In this document: piece by piece, positions 43,315 to 52,866 of the stretch
Numbering within the stretch: position 1 is the first letter of the stretch
How the letters are laid out: every line of letters starts with the position of its first letter
NCBI GenBank assembly: GCA_013041745.1
Contig: JABDRN010000049.1
Location: 1-64,000 of the forward strand
From: Gammaproteobacteria bacterium
Lineage (GTDB): Bacteria > Pseudomonadota > Gammaproteobacteria > SZUA-229
Reading direction: 5' to 3'
DNA: 64,000 nucleotides
Translations under genes and position numbers: made by a program
The notes under the pieces: model-generated
Databases searched by the model: none
The model's input: the letters and a program-made list of their open reading frames with translations, nothing else
Told to the model about the DNA's origin: nothing

Positions 43315-46143
43315 CTATGCGAAATAGCGCTGTTCGCCGTCGCCGGCAACATTTTCTACACAGCGGCCACAGAGTTCGGGGTGTTCAGCATTGTTGCCGA
43401 CATCTTCTCTGTGGTGCCAGCAACGAACGCATTTAGCCTGTTCTGAGGCAGATACCCTGATCCTGATCGTCTGTCCGCTCTCGATAGTCGCTTCGATACA
43501 GCTGTCATCGGCCTGCTCCAGGCTGTTGACGCTTGCTTCGGAAGTGATCAATACGAAACGTAACTCCTGTTGCAGCGACTCGAGGTCGGCTCGAAGGCTC
43601 TCGTCAACAAAAAGCGTCACTGTCGCGTCGAGTGAAGAACCGATGGTCTTGTCGGCGCGTAGTGCTTCCAGCTCTTTACTAACCGCGGCGCGGACTTCGA
43701 GAACGGTTTGCCAGAACGCCATGTTCATCTTTTCACTGTCGTCGAGTTCTGATAATTCGCCATACCAGTTTTCCAGTAATACCGACTGGCTGCGCTGCCC
43801 GGGTATCGATTTCCACAGCTCATCCGCGGTAAAGCTCAATATCGGTGCCATCCAGCGGCACATCGCTTCAGCGATGTGATACAGCGCCGTCTGCGCGGAG
43901 CGGCGGGCGATACTGTCACTCTGCGTGGTGTACTGACGGTCCTTGATGATGTCGAGGTAGAAGCCGCCGAGATCAACGGTACAGAAATGTTGCAGCTTCT
44001 GGTGGATCAGGTGGAAGTTGAAGTCCTTGTATGCCGCCACCACCTCTTTCTGTATCTCCAGGGTCCTGGCGATCGCCCAGCGGTCGAGTGACAGCAGTTC
44101 AGCATTATCCAGTTTATCGCTGGCAGGGTCGAAACCATTCAGGTTGGCGAGTAAGAAACGGGCGGTGTTCCTTATGCGGCGATAAGAGTCGGCGCTGCGT
44201 TTGAGTATCTCATCGGATACTGTCATCTCGTTGCTGTAATCGCTGCCTGCGACCCAGAGCCGTAAGATGTCAGCACCCAGGGTACCGACGATCTTTTGTG
44301 GTGCCACTACGTTGCCCAGGGATTTCGACATTTTCTTGCCCTGTGCATCGACGGTGAAACCGTGAGTCAATACCTTTTTATACGGTGCCACACCATTCAT
44401 CGCGGTCGAGGTCAGCAGGGATGACTGGAACCAGCCTCGGTGCTGATCAGATCCTTCGAGGTAGAGGTCGGCAGGGAATGTAAGCTTGTCACGATGGTTT
44501 AAAACACAGGCATGGGTGACACCGGAGTCGAACCAGACATCGAGCGTGTCCGTTGTTTTTTCATAGTGTTCGGCATCATCGCCCAGCAGCTCGCCGGCCT
44601 CCAATGAAAACCAGGCTTCGATGCCCTGTTGTTCTATTTTTTCAGCGACCTGTTCGATCAGTGTCGCGGTGTTCGGATGCAGCTCGCCAGTTTCCTTATG
44701 GACGAATAAGGTTATCGGCGTACCCCAGGTACGCTGCCTGGAGATACACCAGTCAGGCCGGTTGCGAACCATGCTTTCGATACGCGCCTGTCCCCAGTCA
44801 GGTAGCCAGGTGGTCTGCTTGATCGCTTTGTCTGCAAGTTCTCTCAGGCCGGCCTGGTCCATGCTGATGAACCACTGCGGTGTGGCGCGAAAGATGATCG
44901 GGGTCTTGTGCCGCCAGCAGCAGGGATAACTGTGCTGCATTTTCTCATGCTTGAGCAGGACATGGTTCTCCTCGAGTTTCTCGATGACCAGGGGGTTGGC
45001 CTTGCTCACATGGACGCCGGCGAATAACTCTGTGTCCGGCTGGAATAAACCGTTAGCAGCGACCGGGTTATAGACCTCCAGCCCGTAGCGGCTGCCGACT
45101 ATAAAGTCATCCTGGCCATGCCCCGGTGCAGTATGAACAGCACCGGTACCGGTTTCTGTGGTGACGTGGTCGCCCAGGATGATCGGCACCTGTTTGTCAT
45201 ACAACGGATGTTTCACCTGCAGGTTTTCCAGTACCTGGCCCTGGCAGCTGGCGAGGCGTTGTGTCCTGTCGAAACCGTAACGAGCGAGGGCGCTGTCTGC
45301 CAGTGAACTCTCAAGGATAAGGCGGGCAGGTCCGTGCGCGGTTTCGACCTGGATCAGTTCATAGCTGAAATCCGGGTGCAGGGCGACTGCCTGGTTGGCT
45401 GGCAAGGTCCACGGGGTAGTGGTCCAGATAACTGCGTTGATATGGCCCTGGCCGTCGCTGCAGCCGAAAGCCTTCTCGAAATCGCTATCGTTGACTGCGC
45501 GAAACATGACATCGATAGCCGGTGATTCCTTGTCCTGGTACTCGACTTCGGCTTCTGCCAGTGCCGAACCGCAGTCCAGGCACCAGTGTACCGGTTTGCT
45601 GCCCTGATGGAGGTGGCCATTTTCGATGATCTTGCCCAGGCTGCGAACGATATTGGCCTCGAACTGGTAGTCCATGGTGAGGTAAGGTTCGTCCCAGTCT
45701 CCCAGTATGCCCAGGCGGATGAAGTCAGTGCGCTGACCATCGACCTGTTTTGCCGCATATTGCCGGCATTTCTCACGAAACGTTTTGGCATCGACCTTGT
45801 TGCCTGCCTTGCCGACTTTTTTCTCCACAACCAGCTCGATCGGCAGGCCGTGACAGTCCCAGCCGGGTACGTAGCGGGCATCATAACCATCGATGGTGTG
45901 ACTCTTTACGATGATATCCTTCAATATCTTGTTTACAGCATGGCCGATGTGGATATCACCATTGGCGTAGGGCGGGCCATCATGCAAGACGAAGGTAGGA
46001 CGGCCGTCACTGGTTTCACGGATCTTTTGATACAGGCCAGAATCCTGCCATTGCTTGAGCATTTCTGGTTCGCGATTGGCGAGGTTGCCGCGCATCGGGA
46101 AATCGGTATCGGGAAGATTGAGTGTTGCTTTGTAGTCGGTCAT
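43315..46143 (-). CDS. ileS: Isoleucyl-tRNA synthetase
   Basis: A 942-aa class I synthetase. The HIGH-type motif is [11 protein letters not shown] (about 63-73), the KMSKS motif [10 protein letters not shown] (about 605-614), and a C-terminal zinc-binding region holds [12 protein letters not shown] and LCGRCVENV. The editing domain (about 200-390) is intact, with [13 protein letters not shown]. The N-terminus, [20 protein letters not shown], is canonical for the bacterial enzyme. It lies 75 bp after ribF. Confidence 0.98.
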   Translation of the reverse strand: MTDYKATLNLPDTDFPMRGNLANREPEMLKQWQDSGLYQKIRETSDGRPTFVLHDGPPYANGDIHIGHAVNKILKDIIVKSHTIDGYDARYVPGWDCHGLPIELVVEKKVGKAGNKVDAKTFREKCRQYAAKQVDGQRTDFIRLGILGDWDEPYLTMDYQFEANIVRSLGKIIENGHLHQGSKPVHWCLDCGSALAEAEVEYQDKESPAIDVMFRAVNDSDFEKAFGCSDGQGHINAVIWTTTPWTLPANQAVALHPDFSYELIQVETAHGPARLILESSLADSALARYGFDRTQRLASCQGQVLENLQVKHPLYDKQVPIILGDHVTTETGTGAVHTAPGHGQDDFIVGSRYGLEVYNPVAANGLFQPDTELFAGVHVSKANPLVIEKLEENHVLLKHEKMQHSYPCCWRHKTPIIFRATPQWFISMDQAGLRELADKAIKQTTWLPDWGQARIESMVRNRPDWCISRQRTWGTPITLFVHKETGELHPNTATLIEQVAEKIEQQGIEAWFSLEAGELLGDDAEHYEKTTDTLDVWFDSGVTHACVLNHRDKLTFPADLYLEGSDQHRGWFQSSLLTSTAMNGVAPYKKVLTHGFTVDAQGKKMSKSLGNVVAPQKIVGTLGADILRLWVAGSDYSNEMTVSDEILKRSADSYRRIRNTARFLLANLNGFDPASDKLDNAELLSLDRWAIARTLEIQKEVVAAYKDFNFHLIHQKLQHFCTVDLGGFYLDIIKDRQYTTQSDSIARRSAQTALYHIAEAMCRWMAPILSFTADELWKSIPGQRSQSVLLENWYGELSELDDSEKMNMAFWQTVLEVRAAVSKELEALRADKTIGSSLDATVTLFVDESLRADLESLQQELRFVLITSEASVNSLEQADDSCIEATIESGQTIRIRVSASEQAKCVRCWHHREDVGNNAEHPELCGRCVENVAGDGEQRYFA

Positions 46144-46218
46144 AAAAGTCAGTGATTTGTTATATGTAAGCAGATGGCAGCTCGGGCCTGAAGGGTCAGC
46201 ATTAGCCCATGTGCTTTC

Positions 46219-47172
46219 TTACTGTGTCATATCTGTTTCTAAAAGTTTTCTAGCCTGTTCGCAATCAAGTTTAATCTGTTGTTTTAAATCATCAAAGGTA
46301 TCAAATTTCTTCTCATCACGGATCTTGTGCTGGAAGGTAACGCATACCCGTTCACCATAGATGGTCTGCTCGAAGTCAAACAGATGGACTTCCAGCTGTA
46401 CATGTTTGCCATCGACGGTAGGCCTGCGGCCCACGTTCGCGATACCTGCAATATCACCGTGTTTCTGGCTGTGCATGGTAACAGAATATACCCCATGAAG
46501 TGGCGTTTCTGCGCGCCTTAAATGGATATTCGCGGTCGGAAAACCGATCGTTCTACCAAGTTTTGCGCCATGATTTATATGACCGCAGATCTGGTAGTCG
46601 CGCCCCAGCATCTTGTCGGCATCATCGAGACGGTTATCGATCAGTGCCTGCCGGATCAGCGAGCTGCTGACACGTTGCTCATCGATACAGTGTGATTCGA
46701 TGCTGCTGACGGCAAACTGGTGTTTTTCTCCGAATTCTTTCAACAGCGCAAAGTCACCCTGGCGGTCGTTGCCAAAACGAAAATCATCGCCGATGATTAC
46801 CGATCTTATGCTGAGTTTGTCGACCAGGATGTTTTCGATGAAGTCAGCTGCGCTCATACTGGCCAGGCTGTGGTTGAAATTTAAAAACATCAGGTATTCC
46901 GGCCGTATGGTCGATGGGAATCCGCTCAGTACCCGTATTTTTTCATTCCTGTTCATCAGCCGTGCTGCGCTCAGGTTATCTTTGGCAAAATATTCTCGCG
47001 GCAATGGTTCAAATGTCATCAGGCAGCGGTGTGTATCCAGCCGTTTTGCTTCGCTGTTCAACTGTTCCAGCATTTTCTGATGGCCAAGATGCAGGCCATC
47101 AAAGTTGCCAATGGTAATGACACTGTCCTGATGTTTTTTCTGGCAGTTGTGCAGGCCGCGGATGATTTGCAT
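46219..47172 (-). CDS. ribF: Bifunctional riboflavin kinase / FAD synthetase
   Basis: A 317-aa enzyme that makes FMN and FAD from riboflavin. The N-terminal nucleotidyltransferase has TIGNFDGLHLGHQKML (about 21-36) and VIIGDDFRFGNDRQGD. The C-terminal kinase has LGRTIGFPTANIHLR, GVYSV and LEVHLFDF. Order murJ-ribF-ileS is standard for gammaproteobacteria. No FMN riboswitch is present. Confidence 0.96.
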   Translation of the reverse strand: MQIIRGLHNCQKKHQDSVITIGNFDGLHLGHQKMLEQLNSEAKRLDTHRCLMTFEPLPREYFAKDNLSAARLMNRNEKIRVLSGFPSTIRPEYLMFLNFNHSLASMSAADFIENILVDKLSIRSVIIGDDFRFGNDRQGDFALLKEFGEKHQFAVSSIESHCIDEQRVSSSLIRQALIDNRLDDADKMLGRDYQICGHINHGAKLGRTIGFPTANIHLRRAETPLHGVYSVTMHSQKHGDIAGIANVGRRPTVDGKHVQLEVHLFDFEQTIYGERVCVTFQHKIRDEKKFDTFDDLKQQIKLDCEQARKLLETDMTQ

Positions 47173-47260
47173 GTCGAAATAACTGGGTAAATGCTAAAAG
47201 GTCATATCCTACCAGATATGATGCGGTAACTGACCGTTATGGATGATTTATCAGCTTGAT

Positions 47261-48820
47261 CTAGTTGGCTTTTCTAAGCTGATCCGGGCGTATTCCCTGT
47301 AACCAGAGCATGATGAAATAGGTCGTGGCTGCGGAGACTATGATCACGGCGAGATTGCTCAGGCGATCGATTAATTGCCACTGGCTCCATTGAGATGCAT
47401 TGGGGTTAAGCCAGATAACGATAGCCGCCATGGCAGTCGTCGCGATGATGATACGAAAAATCCAGGCTGGCCAGTCGCTCTGAGGAGAAAAGATATTCGT
47501 CTCACGCAGGCCGCTGTATAAGAGTATGGCATTGATATAAGCAGATAAGCTGGTCGCGAGTGCCAGGCCGATATGTGGTGCTTCATAATCCAGCATGACC
47601 AGCGGTACTACAAAAGCGATATTCATCACCATATTGCATACCATGGCGATGATACCTATGCGCACCGGGGTGCGGGTATCCTGCCTGGCATAATACCCCG
47701 GTGCCAGTATCTTGATGACGATCAGTGCAGGCAGTCCGAGCATATAGGCCATCAGGCTCAGGCTTGACATGTAGGTGTCACTGGCGGTGAATTTTCCGTA
47801 TTCGAACAGTGAAGACAATATCGGTGCTGCCATGATAAACAGGCCAACACAGGCCGGGATGGTGATCAATGTGACCAGTCTGAGCGCCCAGTTAAGGGTC
47901 TGGTTGAACTGTTGCGATGAGGCCCGCGCATGCTGTTGTGACAGGGTGGGTAATATCACAGTGGCGATGGCGATACCTAATACTCCGAGAGGAAATTCCA
48001 GTAGCCGGTCTGAGTAATACAGCCAGGTGACACTGCCCGAGATCAGGAAAGAAGCGATGACCGTGTCCAGCAGCAAGTTGATCTGCGCAACCGATGAGCC
48101 GAAAATAGCCGGAATCATCAGTCGGACAATCTTCTTGATGCCTTTATGCCCGCGCTTTATCTTCGGCGCCGGCATCAGGCCAAGCTTTATCAGGGATGGA
48201 AACTGTATCAGCAGTTGTGCGAGACCGGCTATAGCTACCCCCCACGCCAGTGCCATCAGCGGCTCGTCGAAATACGGCGCCAGGAAAAAAGCAGAAGAAA
48301 TCAGGCAGATATTCAGCAGTACCGGGGTGAATGCTGGAATGGCAAACTGGTGGTAGCTGTTCAGGATGCCGCCGGCAAAAGCCACCAGTGCGATGAAGAA
48401 GATGTAAGGAAAGGTGATCCGCAGCAGGTCTGCGGTCAGTTGCAGCTGAGCCGCGTCTTTTGAAAATCCGGGGGCGAAGACATAGACCATGAGCGGGGCA
48501 AACAGCATACCCAGGAGTGACAGTGCCAGTAAAAAGCCGCCCAGTGTACCGGCAACATGATCGACCAGGTCTTTTAATGCCTGTTTGCTGTGTTTTTCCC
48601 TGTATTCGGCCAGTACTGGTACAAAAGCCAGTGAAAATGCACCTTCACCGAACAGGCGACGCATGAAATTAGGGATTTTAAAGGCGACCAGGAAGGCATC
48701 GGTGCCGCCCGAGGCACCAAAGATAGTGGCTAGCGTGATATCACGTAACAGCCCGAAAACCCTTGATAAAAGCGTCATTCCACCGACGGTGAAGGTGGAT
48801 CGCAGTAGTCTTTTGCTCAG
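47261..48820 (-). CDS. murJ: Lipid II flippase MurJ (start codon probably CTG)
   Basis: Flips lipid II across the inner membrane for peptidoglycan synthesis; 14 membrane helices. Recognised from TLLSRVFGLLRDITLATIFG, DAFLVAFKIPNFMRRLFGEG and FSLAFVPVLAEYR. The proposed start CTG at 48820 gives the family-like N-terminus (M)SKRLLRSTFTV, 519 aa, and has GGAG 7 bp upstream. Other in-frame starts are TTG at 48928 and 48895, which extend into the rpsT promoter region, and none have such a ribosome-binding site. The outer boundary of the open frame is 48928. Confidence 0.93.
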   Translation of the reverse strand: MSKRLLRSTFTVGGMTLLSRVFGLLRDITLATIFGASGGTDAFLVAFKIPNFMRRLFGEGAFSLAFVPVLAEYREKHSKQALKDLVDHVAGTLGGFLLALSLLGMLFAPLMVYVFAPGFSKDAAQLQLTADLLRITFPYIFFIALVAFAGGILNSYHQFAIPAFTPVLLNICLISSAFFLAPYFDEPLMALAWGVAIAGLAQLLIQFPSLIKLGLMPAPKIKRGHKGIKKIVRLMIPAIFGSSVAQINLLLDTVIASFLISGSVTWLYYSDRLLEFPLGVLGIAIATVILPTLSQQHARASSQQFNQTLNWALRLVTLITIPACVGLFIMAAPILSSLFEYGKFTASDTYMSSLSLMAYMLGLPALIVIKILAPGYYARQDTRTPVRIGIIAMVCNMVMNIAFVVPLVMLDYEAPHIGLALATSLSAYINAILLYSGLRETNIFSPQSDWPAWIFRIIIATTAMAAIVIWLNPNASQWSQWQLIDRLSNLAVIIVSAATTYFIMLWLQGIRPDQLRKAN

Positions 48821-48921
48821 GGTTTTCTCCGATATTGGTTGATTGCGAGATTGTACCCGTTGCCTGCTTAATTCTAAACCTCTATTTGCCTTCAAATTTA
48901 TCGCTAAAGCACTAAATTTAT

Positions 48922-48950
48922 TTGACAAACTGCTTCAAAACAGGCATCCT
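48922..48950 (+). promoter_or_regulatory. rpsT promoter
   Basis: A consensus TTGACA (48922-48927), a 17-bp spacer and CATCCT (48945-48950), followed by the GC-rich discriminator ACGCGC typical of stringently controlled ribosomal genes. It lies 32 bp before the rpsT start codon. Confidence 0.7.
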
Positions 48951-48982
48951 ACGCGCTCTTTTTTTCAAGACGGTTTAAAACA

Positions 48983-49246
48983 GTGGCAAATACAGCTTCA
49001 GCAAAAAAACGCGCCAGGCAGGCAGAGATTCATCGCTCACGTAATGTCGGTGTGCGTTCAATGATGCGTACATACATCAAGAAAGTTTATTATGCGATAG
49101 AAGCCGGTGATAAAGCCGCAGCAGAAGCAGCATATAAAGAAGCGACACCAGTGATTGACCGTGTTGCTGGCAAGGGTCTGATCCATGCCAATAAGGCAGC
49201 ACGTACCAAGAGCCGCATGAATAATAATATTCGTTCGATGGCCTAA
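48983..49246 (+). CDS. rpsT: 30S ribosomal protein S20
   Basis: An 87-aa basic protein of the small ribosomal subunit. Starts with the canonical [20 protein letters not shown] and ends with [20 protein letters not shown] near the C-terminus. Monocistronic, with a promoter at 48922 and a strong terminator at 49271. It is divergent from murJ, the usual arrangement in gammaproteobacteria. Confidence 0.98.
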   Translation: MANTASAKKRARQAEIHRSRNVGVRSMMRTYIKKVYYAIEAGDKAAAEAAYKEATPVIDRVAGKGLIHANKAARTKSRMNNNIRSMA

Positions 49247-49270
49247 GTCTTAGGTACACCTTGAACCAGG

Positions 49271-49302
49271 AAGCCGGGCTGATTTATCAGCCCGGCTTTT
49301 TT
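49271..49302 (+). terminator. rpsT terminator
   Basis: AAGCCGGGCTGAT (49271-49283) pairs perfectly with ATCAGCCCGGCTT (49286-49298) and runs into T's to 49302, 25 bp past the rpsT stop. Confidence 0.95.
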
Positions 49303-49344
49303 ATTGGATTCGGCTTTGTTATCCGTCGACCGCGTGCTTATCAA

Positions 49345-49833
49345 CTAACCTAGCAGGGTTTCTTTTGCCTGGTTGATCTGTGCTGCCAGGTAATCTGAGC
49401 CGCCACGATCGGGGTGGATCTTCTGCATCATACGGCGATGCGCTTCGATCACGTCCTCCCTGGTGTAATCAGCTTTGAGACCAAGCACTTCCAGTGCCTG
49501 CTGTCGACTCATTGCCTGTTTTGCGCCGCTCGGCGGCACCTGGCTGTTCTCCTGGGTATATTGCTGCCCCGGCTTCTGGAACAGGCGGCTGACCAGTGGC
49601 AGGTACCTGAGCAGTTGCATGGCACGAGGTAATAATGCTACCAGGCCGGCGATCGCTGCCGTGATCACATTGAGGTGTCCGGTGACAGCGAGTAATGCAA
49701 GCGTCACGAGGATGCCGATGACGATGCTCCAGAAAATCATCTTCTTGCGCTCTTCACCGCTGGCACGTGTTATCTTATGCCAGAGGATCAGGGCGATAGC
49801 CGCTACCGCGATGAGGATTATTATACGAGCCAT
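49345..49833 (-). CDS. Small membrane-anchored J-domain protein
   Basis: A 162-aa protein with an N-terminal membrane helix (IIILIAVAAIALILW, about 4-18), a second hydrophobic region (about 35-70) and a short C-terminal J-like domain with KIHPDRGGSDYLAAQINQAK (about 136-155), including the HPD motif needed to stimulate DnaK. The layout recalls the Tim14/Pam18-like J-proteins of proteobacteria. The client is unknown. It is a single gene, convergent with rpsT. Confidence 0.85.
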   Translation of the reverse strand: MARIIILIAVAAIALILWHKITRASGEERKKMIFWSIVIGILVTLALLAVTGHLNVITAAIAGLVALLPRAMQLLRYLPLVSRLFQKPGQQYTQENSQVPPSGAKQAMSRQQALEVLGLKADYTREDVIEAHRRMMQKIHPDRGGSDYLAAQINQAKETLLG

Positions 49834-49959
49834 ATTATCTGCTGGTTATTATCAGTGCGCAGTATTTTGGTGTATTTTGAATATACTTGCTAGTGGATAT
49901 TGGCGTGCGCTTCACTCTATGGTCAAATGCACTGTTTTTAATATTAGTCCTGGATAATA

Positions 49960-50445
49960 ATGATGAAAAAATTAGTCTGTATTTTAACTTTGATGGTCAT
50001 GAGCTCGGCTGCTAGTGCAGAAGGGGCCCTCGATGCACAGCGCATCTATCTTGGCGGCGGCCTCGGTTTTAACAGTTTGCCTGGTTATGGCAGTGCGCGC
50101 GGTTTCCAGTTTTTTGGCGGCTATGACTTTGCATTCAAGCTGAACGATGATATTTCATCTGCGCTCGAAATAGGTTACATGGATACTGGTGATTTTGACC
50201 AGTATAAAGGCCCTGGCAGTAATGAAGATGTGAAGGGTCTCTGGGCGGCGATGCTTGAATCTGTACCGTTGTCGAGTAAAACCGATATGCTGGTACGCCT
50301 CGGTTATGATTTTGGTGATGATGACGGCGTCCTGCTGGGTACCGGTATGCAGTATAAATTCACCACTAAAGTCGCTATGCGTATGGAATATATCGCGCGC
50401 CAGAATGTGAACGCGCTGCAGGCAAACGTATTATTTCATTTCTAG
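49960..50445 (+). CDS. Putative outer-membrane beta-barrel protein, 161 aa
   Basis: Signal peptide MMKKLVCILTLMVMSSAASA, then short alternating strands (RIYLGGGLGFNSLPG, GFQFFGGYDFAFKL, SSALEIGYMDTGDF, MLVRLGYDFGDDDG, VAMRMEYIARQN), ending in a C-terminal aromatic (VLFHF) as in OmpA- or OmpX-like barrels. About eight strands are possible. No specific function can be read. ATG at 49960 or 49963. It lies in a single-gene unit before the DUF924 gene. Confidence 0.75.
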   Translation: MMKKLVCILTLMVMSSAASAEGALDAQRIYLGGGLGFNSLPGYGSARGFQFFGGYDFAFKLNDDISSALEIGYMDTGDFDQYKGPGSNEDVKGLWAAMLESVPLSSKTDMLVRLGYDFGDDDGVLLGTGMQYKFTTKVAMRMEYIARQNVNALQANVLFHF

Positions 50446-50502
50446 TCCTGGTCTTGCTGCTTTCATATACAGGTTTGACAGCGGCCCGACAATAAATGTT
50501 TG

Positions 50503-51108
50503 ATGACTAACCGCATAGAGGACATCCTGCACTTCTGGTTCGGTGCCTTTCCGACGCCGTATACTGCAGATGCGACCAAATATGACATGTGGTTTAAAAA
50601 CGGTGCCGCTTACGACAGCGAGATCTTTATAAACTTTGGTGTCGATTATGACAGGGCGGTCAACGGCGAACTGGATCACTGGGTTGATTCTTATCGTGGT
50701 CGCCTGGCATTGATCATATTGCTGGACCAGTTTTCGCGCCATATCCATCGTGGTACGGCACAGGCGTTCTCGCAGGATGAAAAAGCGCAGGCACTATGCA
50801 CCGATGGTATCGGTGCCGGGGATGATAGCAGGTGCCACGCCGTAGAGCGCAGTTTCTTTTATCTTCCGCTAGAGCACGCTGAAGATATCGAAAAACAGGA
50901 ACTCAGTGTCAGGGCGTTTACGCAACTGGTCCAGGATGTGCCAGAGGAGTACCGCAAACCGTTCGAGTCAAGCCTGAGTTTTGCCAGGAGTCATCACTAT
51001 GTGATCGAAAAATTCGGACGCTTCCCCGAGCTTAATGAAATACTTGAGCGCGACAGTACGGCAGAAGAAATCGAGTTTATCGCCAGCGGAAAGTATTCGT
51101 TTCTGTAA
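50503..51108 (+). CDS. DUF924 family protein
   Basis: A 201-aa helical protein, recognised from IEDILHFWFGAFP, the segment GRLALIILLDQFSRHIHRGT and FFYLPLEHAED. DUF924 proteins adopt a TPR-like fold and have no known reaction. The ATG at 50503 follows a possible TTG at 50500. It converges on the acyl-CoA ligase gene with a 1-bp gap. Confidence 0.88.
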   Translation: MTNRIEDILHFWFGAFPTPYTADATKYDMWFKNGAAYDSEIFINFGVDYDRAVNGELDHWVDSYRGRLALIILLDQFSRHIHRGTAQAFSQDEKAQALCTDGIGAGDDSRCHAVERSFFYLPLEHAEDIEKQELSVRAFTQLVQDVPEEYRKPFESSLSFARSHHYVIEKFGRFPELNEILERDSTAEEIEFIASGKYSFL

Positions 51109-51109
51109 C

Positions 51110-52786
51110 TCAGGTACCGGTAATATACTGTTCGCGTAGTTCACGCCGCAATATTTTACCGACATTGGTCTTCGGCAGCTCTTCGGTAAATACGATCGAT
51201 TTAGGGATTTTGTAGCTGGTCAGGCTCTCACGGCAATATTCACGCAGAGCCTCTTCAGTCAATGCGTTATCTTTTTTCACCACGACGGCCATCACCACTT
51301 CGCCACTGTGTTCATCAGGTTTTCCGATGACGCCGACCTCGAGTACTCCCGGGTGGGATGCGATAACATCTTCGACCTCATTTGGGAACACATTGAATCC
51401 TGAGACCAGGATCATGTCTTTCTTACGGTCGACGATCTGGACAAAGCCGTCCTCATCCATGAAGCCGATATCACCGGTATGTAACCAGCCATCATTGCTC
51501 AGGATGTTTGATGTCTCTTTCGGACGTTGCCAGTAACCCTGCATCACCTGCGGGCCGCGTACGCATATCTCGCCATGTTCACCCAGTGCAACCTCGTTCC
51601 AGTCATCATCCTGCATGGAGACTTCTGTCGATGATATCGGCAGGCCTATCTTGCCGTTGAACTCTTTCAGGTCCATCGGATTTATGCAGGCAGCGGGCGA
51701 GGTCTCTGTCAGGCCATAGGCTTCGATCAGCGTGGTGCCGGTTATTTCCTTCCAGCGTTCTGCAACACCGCGCTGTACCGCCATACCGCCACCGAGGGCA
51801 AACTGGAATTTAGAAAAATCGATGGTCTTAAAATCAGGGTCATTTAACAGGCCGTTGAACAAGGTATTGACGCCGGTGAGGACATTGAACTCGGTGGCTT
51901 TCAGTTCCTTGACGAAGCCTTTTATATCGCGAGGATTGGTGATCAGGTAATTGCACCAGCCATAACGCATGAAGGTGAGGCAGTTCGCTGTCAGGGAAAA
52001 GATATGATACAGCGGCAGAGCAGTGATGATGGTGCCTTTATCATGGCCGATAAAATCGTCGATCCAGGCTGACGCCTGCAGCATATTGGCGACCATGTTC
52101 CTGTTGGTCAAAACAGCGCCTTTAGATACACCTGTGGTGCCACCGGTGTATTGTAAAAAAGCGATGTCCTGGTGATTGGTCTGAACTGTCTCGAAATGAT
52201 GCTGAGCGCCGAGCTTCAATGCTTTGTTAAAGGGTACGGCATGTTCCAGGCGGAAAGCCGGTACCATTTTTTTGATATATTTGACAACGGTATTGATGAT
52301 GAAACCTTTCAGCGGTGACAGCATGTCCCCCATCCTGGTGGTGATGACATGCTCTACCGGGGTTTCATCGATGACCTCTTGCAGTACGTGTGCGAAATTC
52401 TCAACGATTATAATCGCCTTCGCGCCTGAGTCATTCAGCTGATGCTTCAGTTCACGGGTGGTGTAGAGAGGGTTGGTGTTGACTACTACCAGGCCGGCGC
52501 GAAGGATGCCGAATATCGCGATCGGATTCTGTAGCAGGTTAGGCATCATCACCGCGACACGATCGCCTTTTTCAAGGCCGAGTTCGTTTTTCAGGTATGA
52601 GCCTAGCTGCGCGGTATAGTTGTCTACTTCTTTATAAGATAGCGTAGTTCCGAAGTTAGTGTAGGCGAGCCGTTCACTGTACTTGGCGATGCTGGTGTCA
52701 AAGATGTCGGCGACAGAAGAGAACTCGTTTATATCGATCTCTTCTACTATTCCTTTAGGGTAACTTTTTAACCAGGGTTTCTGCAT
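51110..52786 (-). CDS. fadD: Long-chain fatty acid-CoA ligase
   Basis: A 558-aa ANL-superfamily enzyme that activates fatty acids to acyl-CoA. The ATP-binding P-loop YTGGTTGVSKG (about 210-220), the EAYGLTETSPAA motif, GWLHTGDIGFMDEDGF and the C-terminal catalytic lysine region LPKTNVGKILRRELR are all present. Typical N-terminus MQKPWLKSYPKGIVEEI of FadD. It is a single gene; 80 bp separate it from the TRAP permease upstream. Confidence 0.95.
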   Translation of the reverse strand: MQKPWLKSYPKGIVEEIDINEFSSVADIFDTSIAKYSERLAYTNFGTTLSYKEVDNYTAQLGSYLKNELGLEKGDRVAVMMPNLLQNPIAIFGILRAGLVVVNTNPLYTTRELKHQLNDSGAKAIIIVENFAHVLQEVIDETPVEHVITTRMGDMLSPLKGFIINTVVKYIKKMVPAFRLEHAVPFNKALKLGAQHHFETVQTNHQDIAFLQYTGGTTGVSKGAVLTNRNMVANMLQASAWIDDFIGHDKGTIITALPLYHIFSLTANCLTFMRYGWCNYLITNPRDIKGFVKELKATEFNVLTGVNTLFNGLLNDPDFKTIDFSKFQFALGGGMAVQRGVAERWKEITGTTLIEAYGLTETSPAACINPMDLKEFNGKIGLPISSTEVSMQDDDWNEVALGEHGEICVRGPQVMQGYWQRPKETSNILSNDGWLHTGDIGFMDEDGFVQIVDRKKDMILVSGFNVFPNEVEDVIASHPGVLEVGVIGKPDEHSGEVVMAVVVKKDNALTEEALREYCRESLTSYKIPKSIVFTEELPKTNVGKILRRELREQYITGT

Positions 52787-52866
52787 CTCGTATCTCCGTA
52801 CTAGTGACGATATGACAATTGGATAAGAATAACGCTATCAGTTCAACTTTTCATCATATTTATTCT

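Noticed and set aside
45354-45890. A 178-codon minus-strand open frame inside ileS
   Set aside because: It is in another frame of ileS, is low in hydrophobic pattern and shows no family motif; ileS is intact across it.
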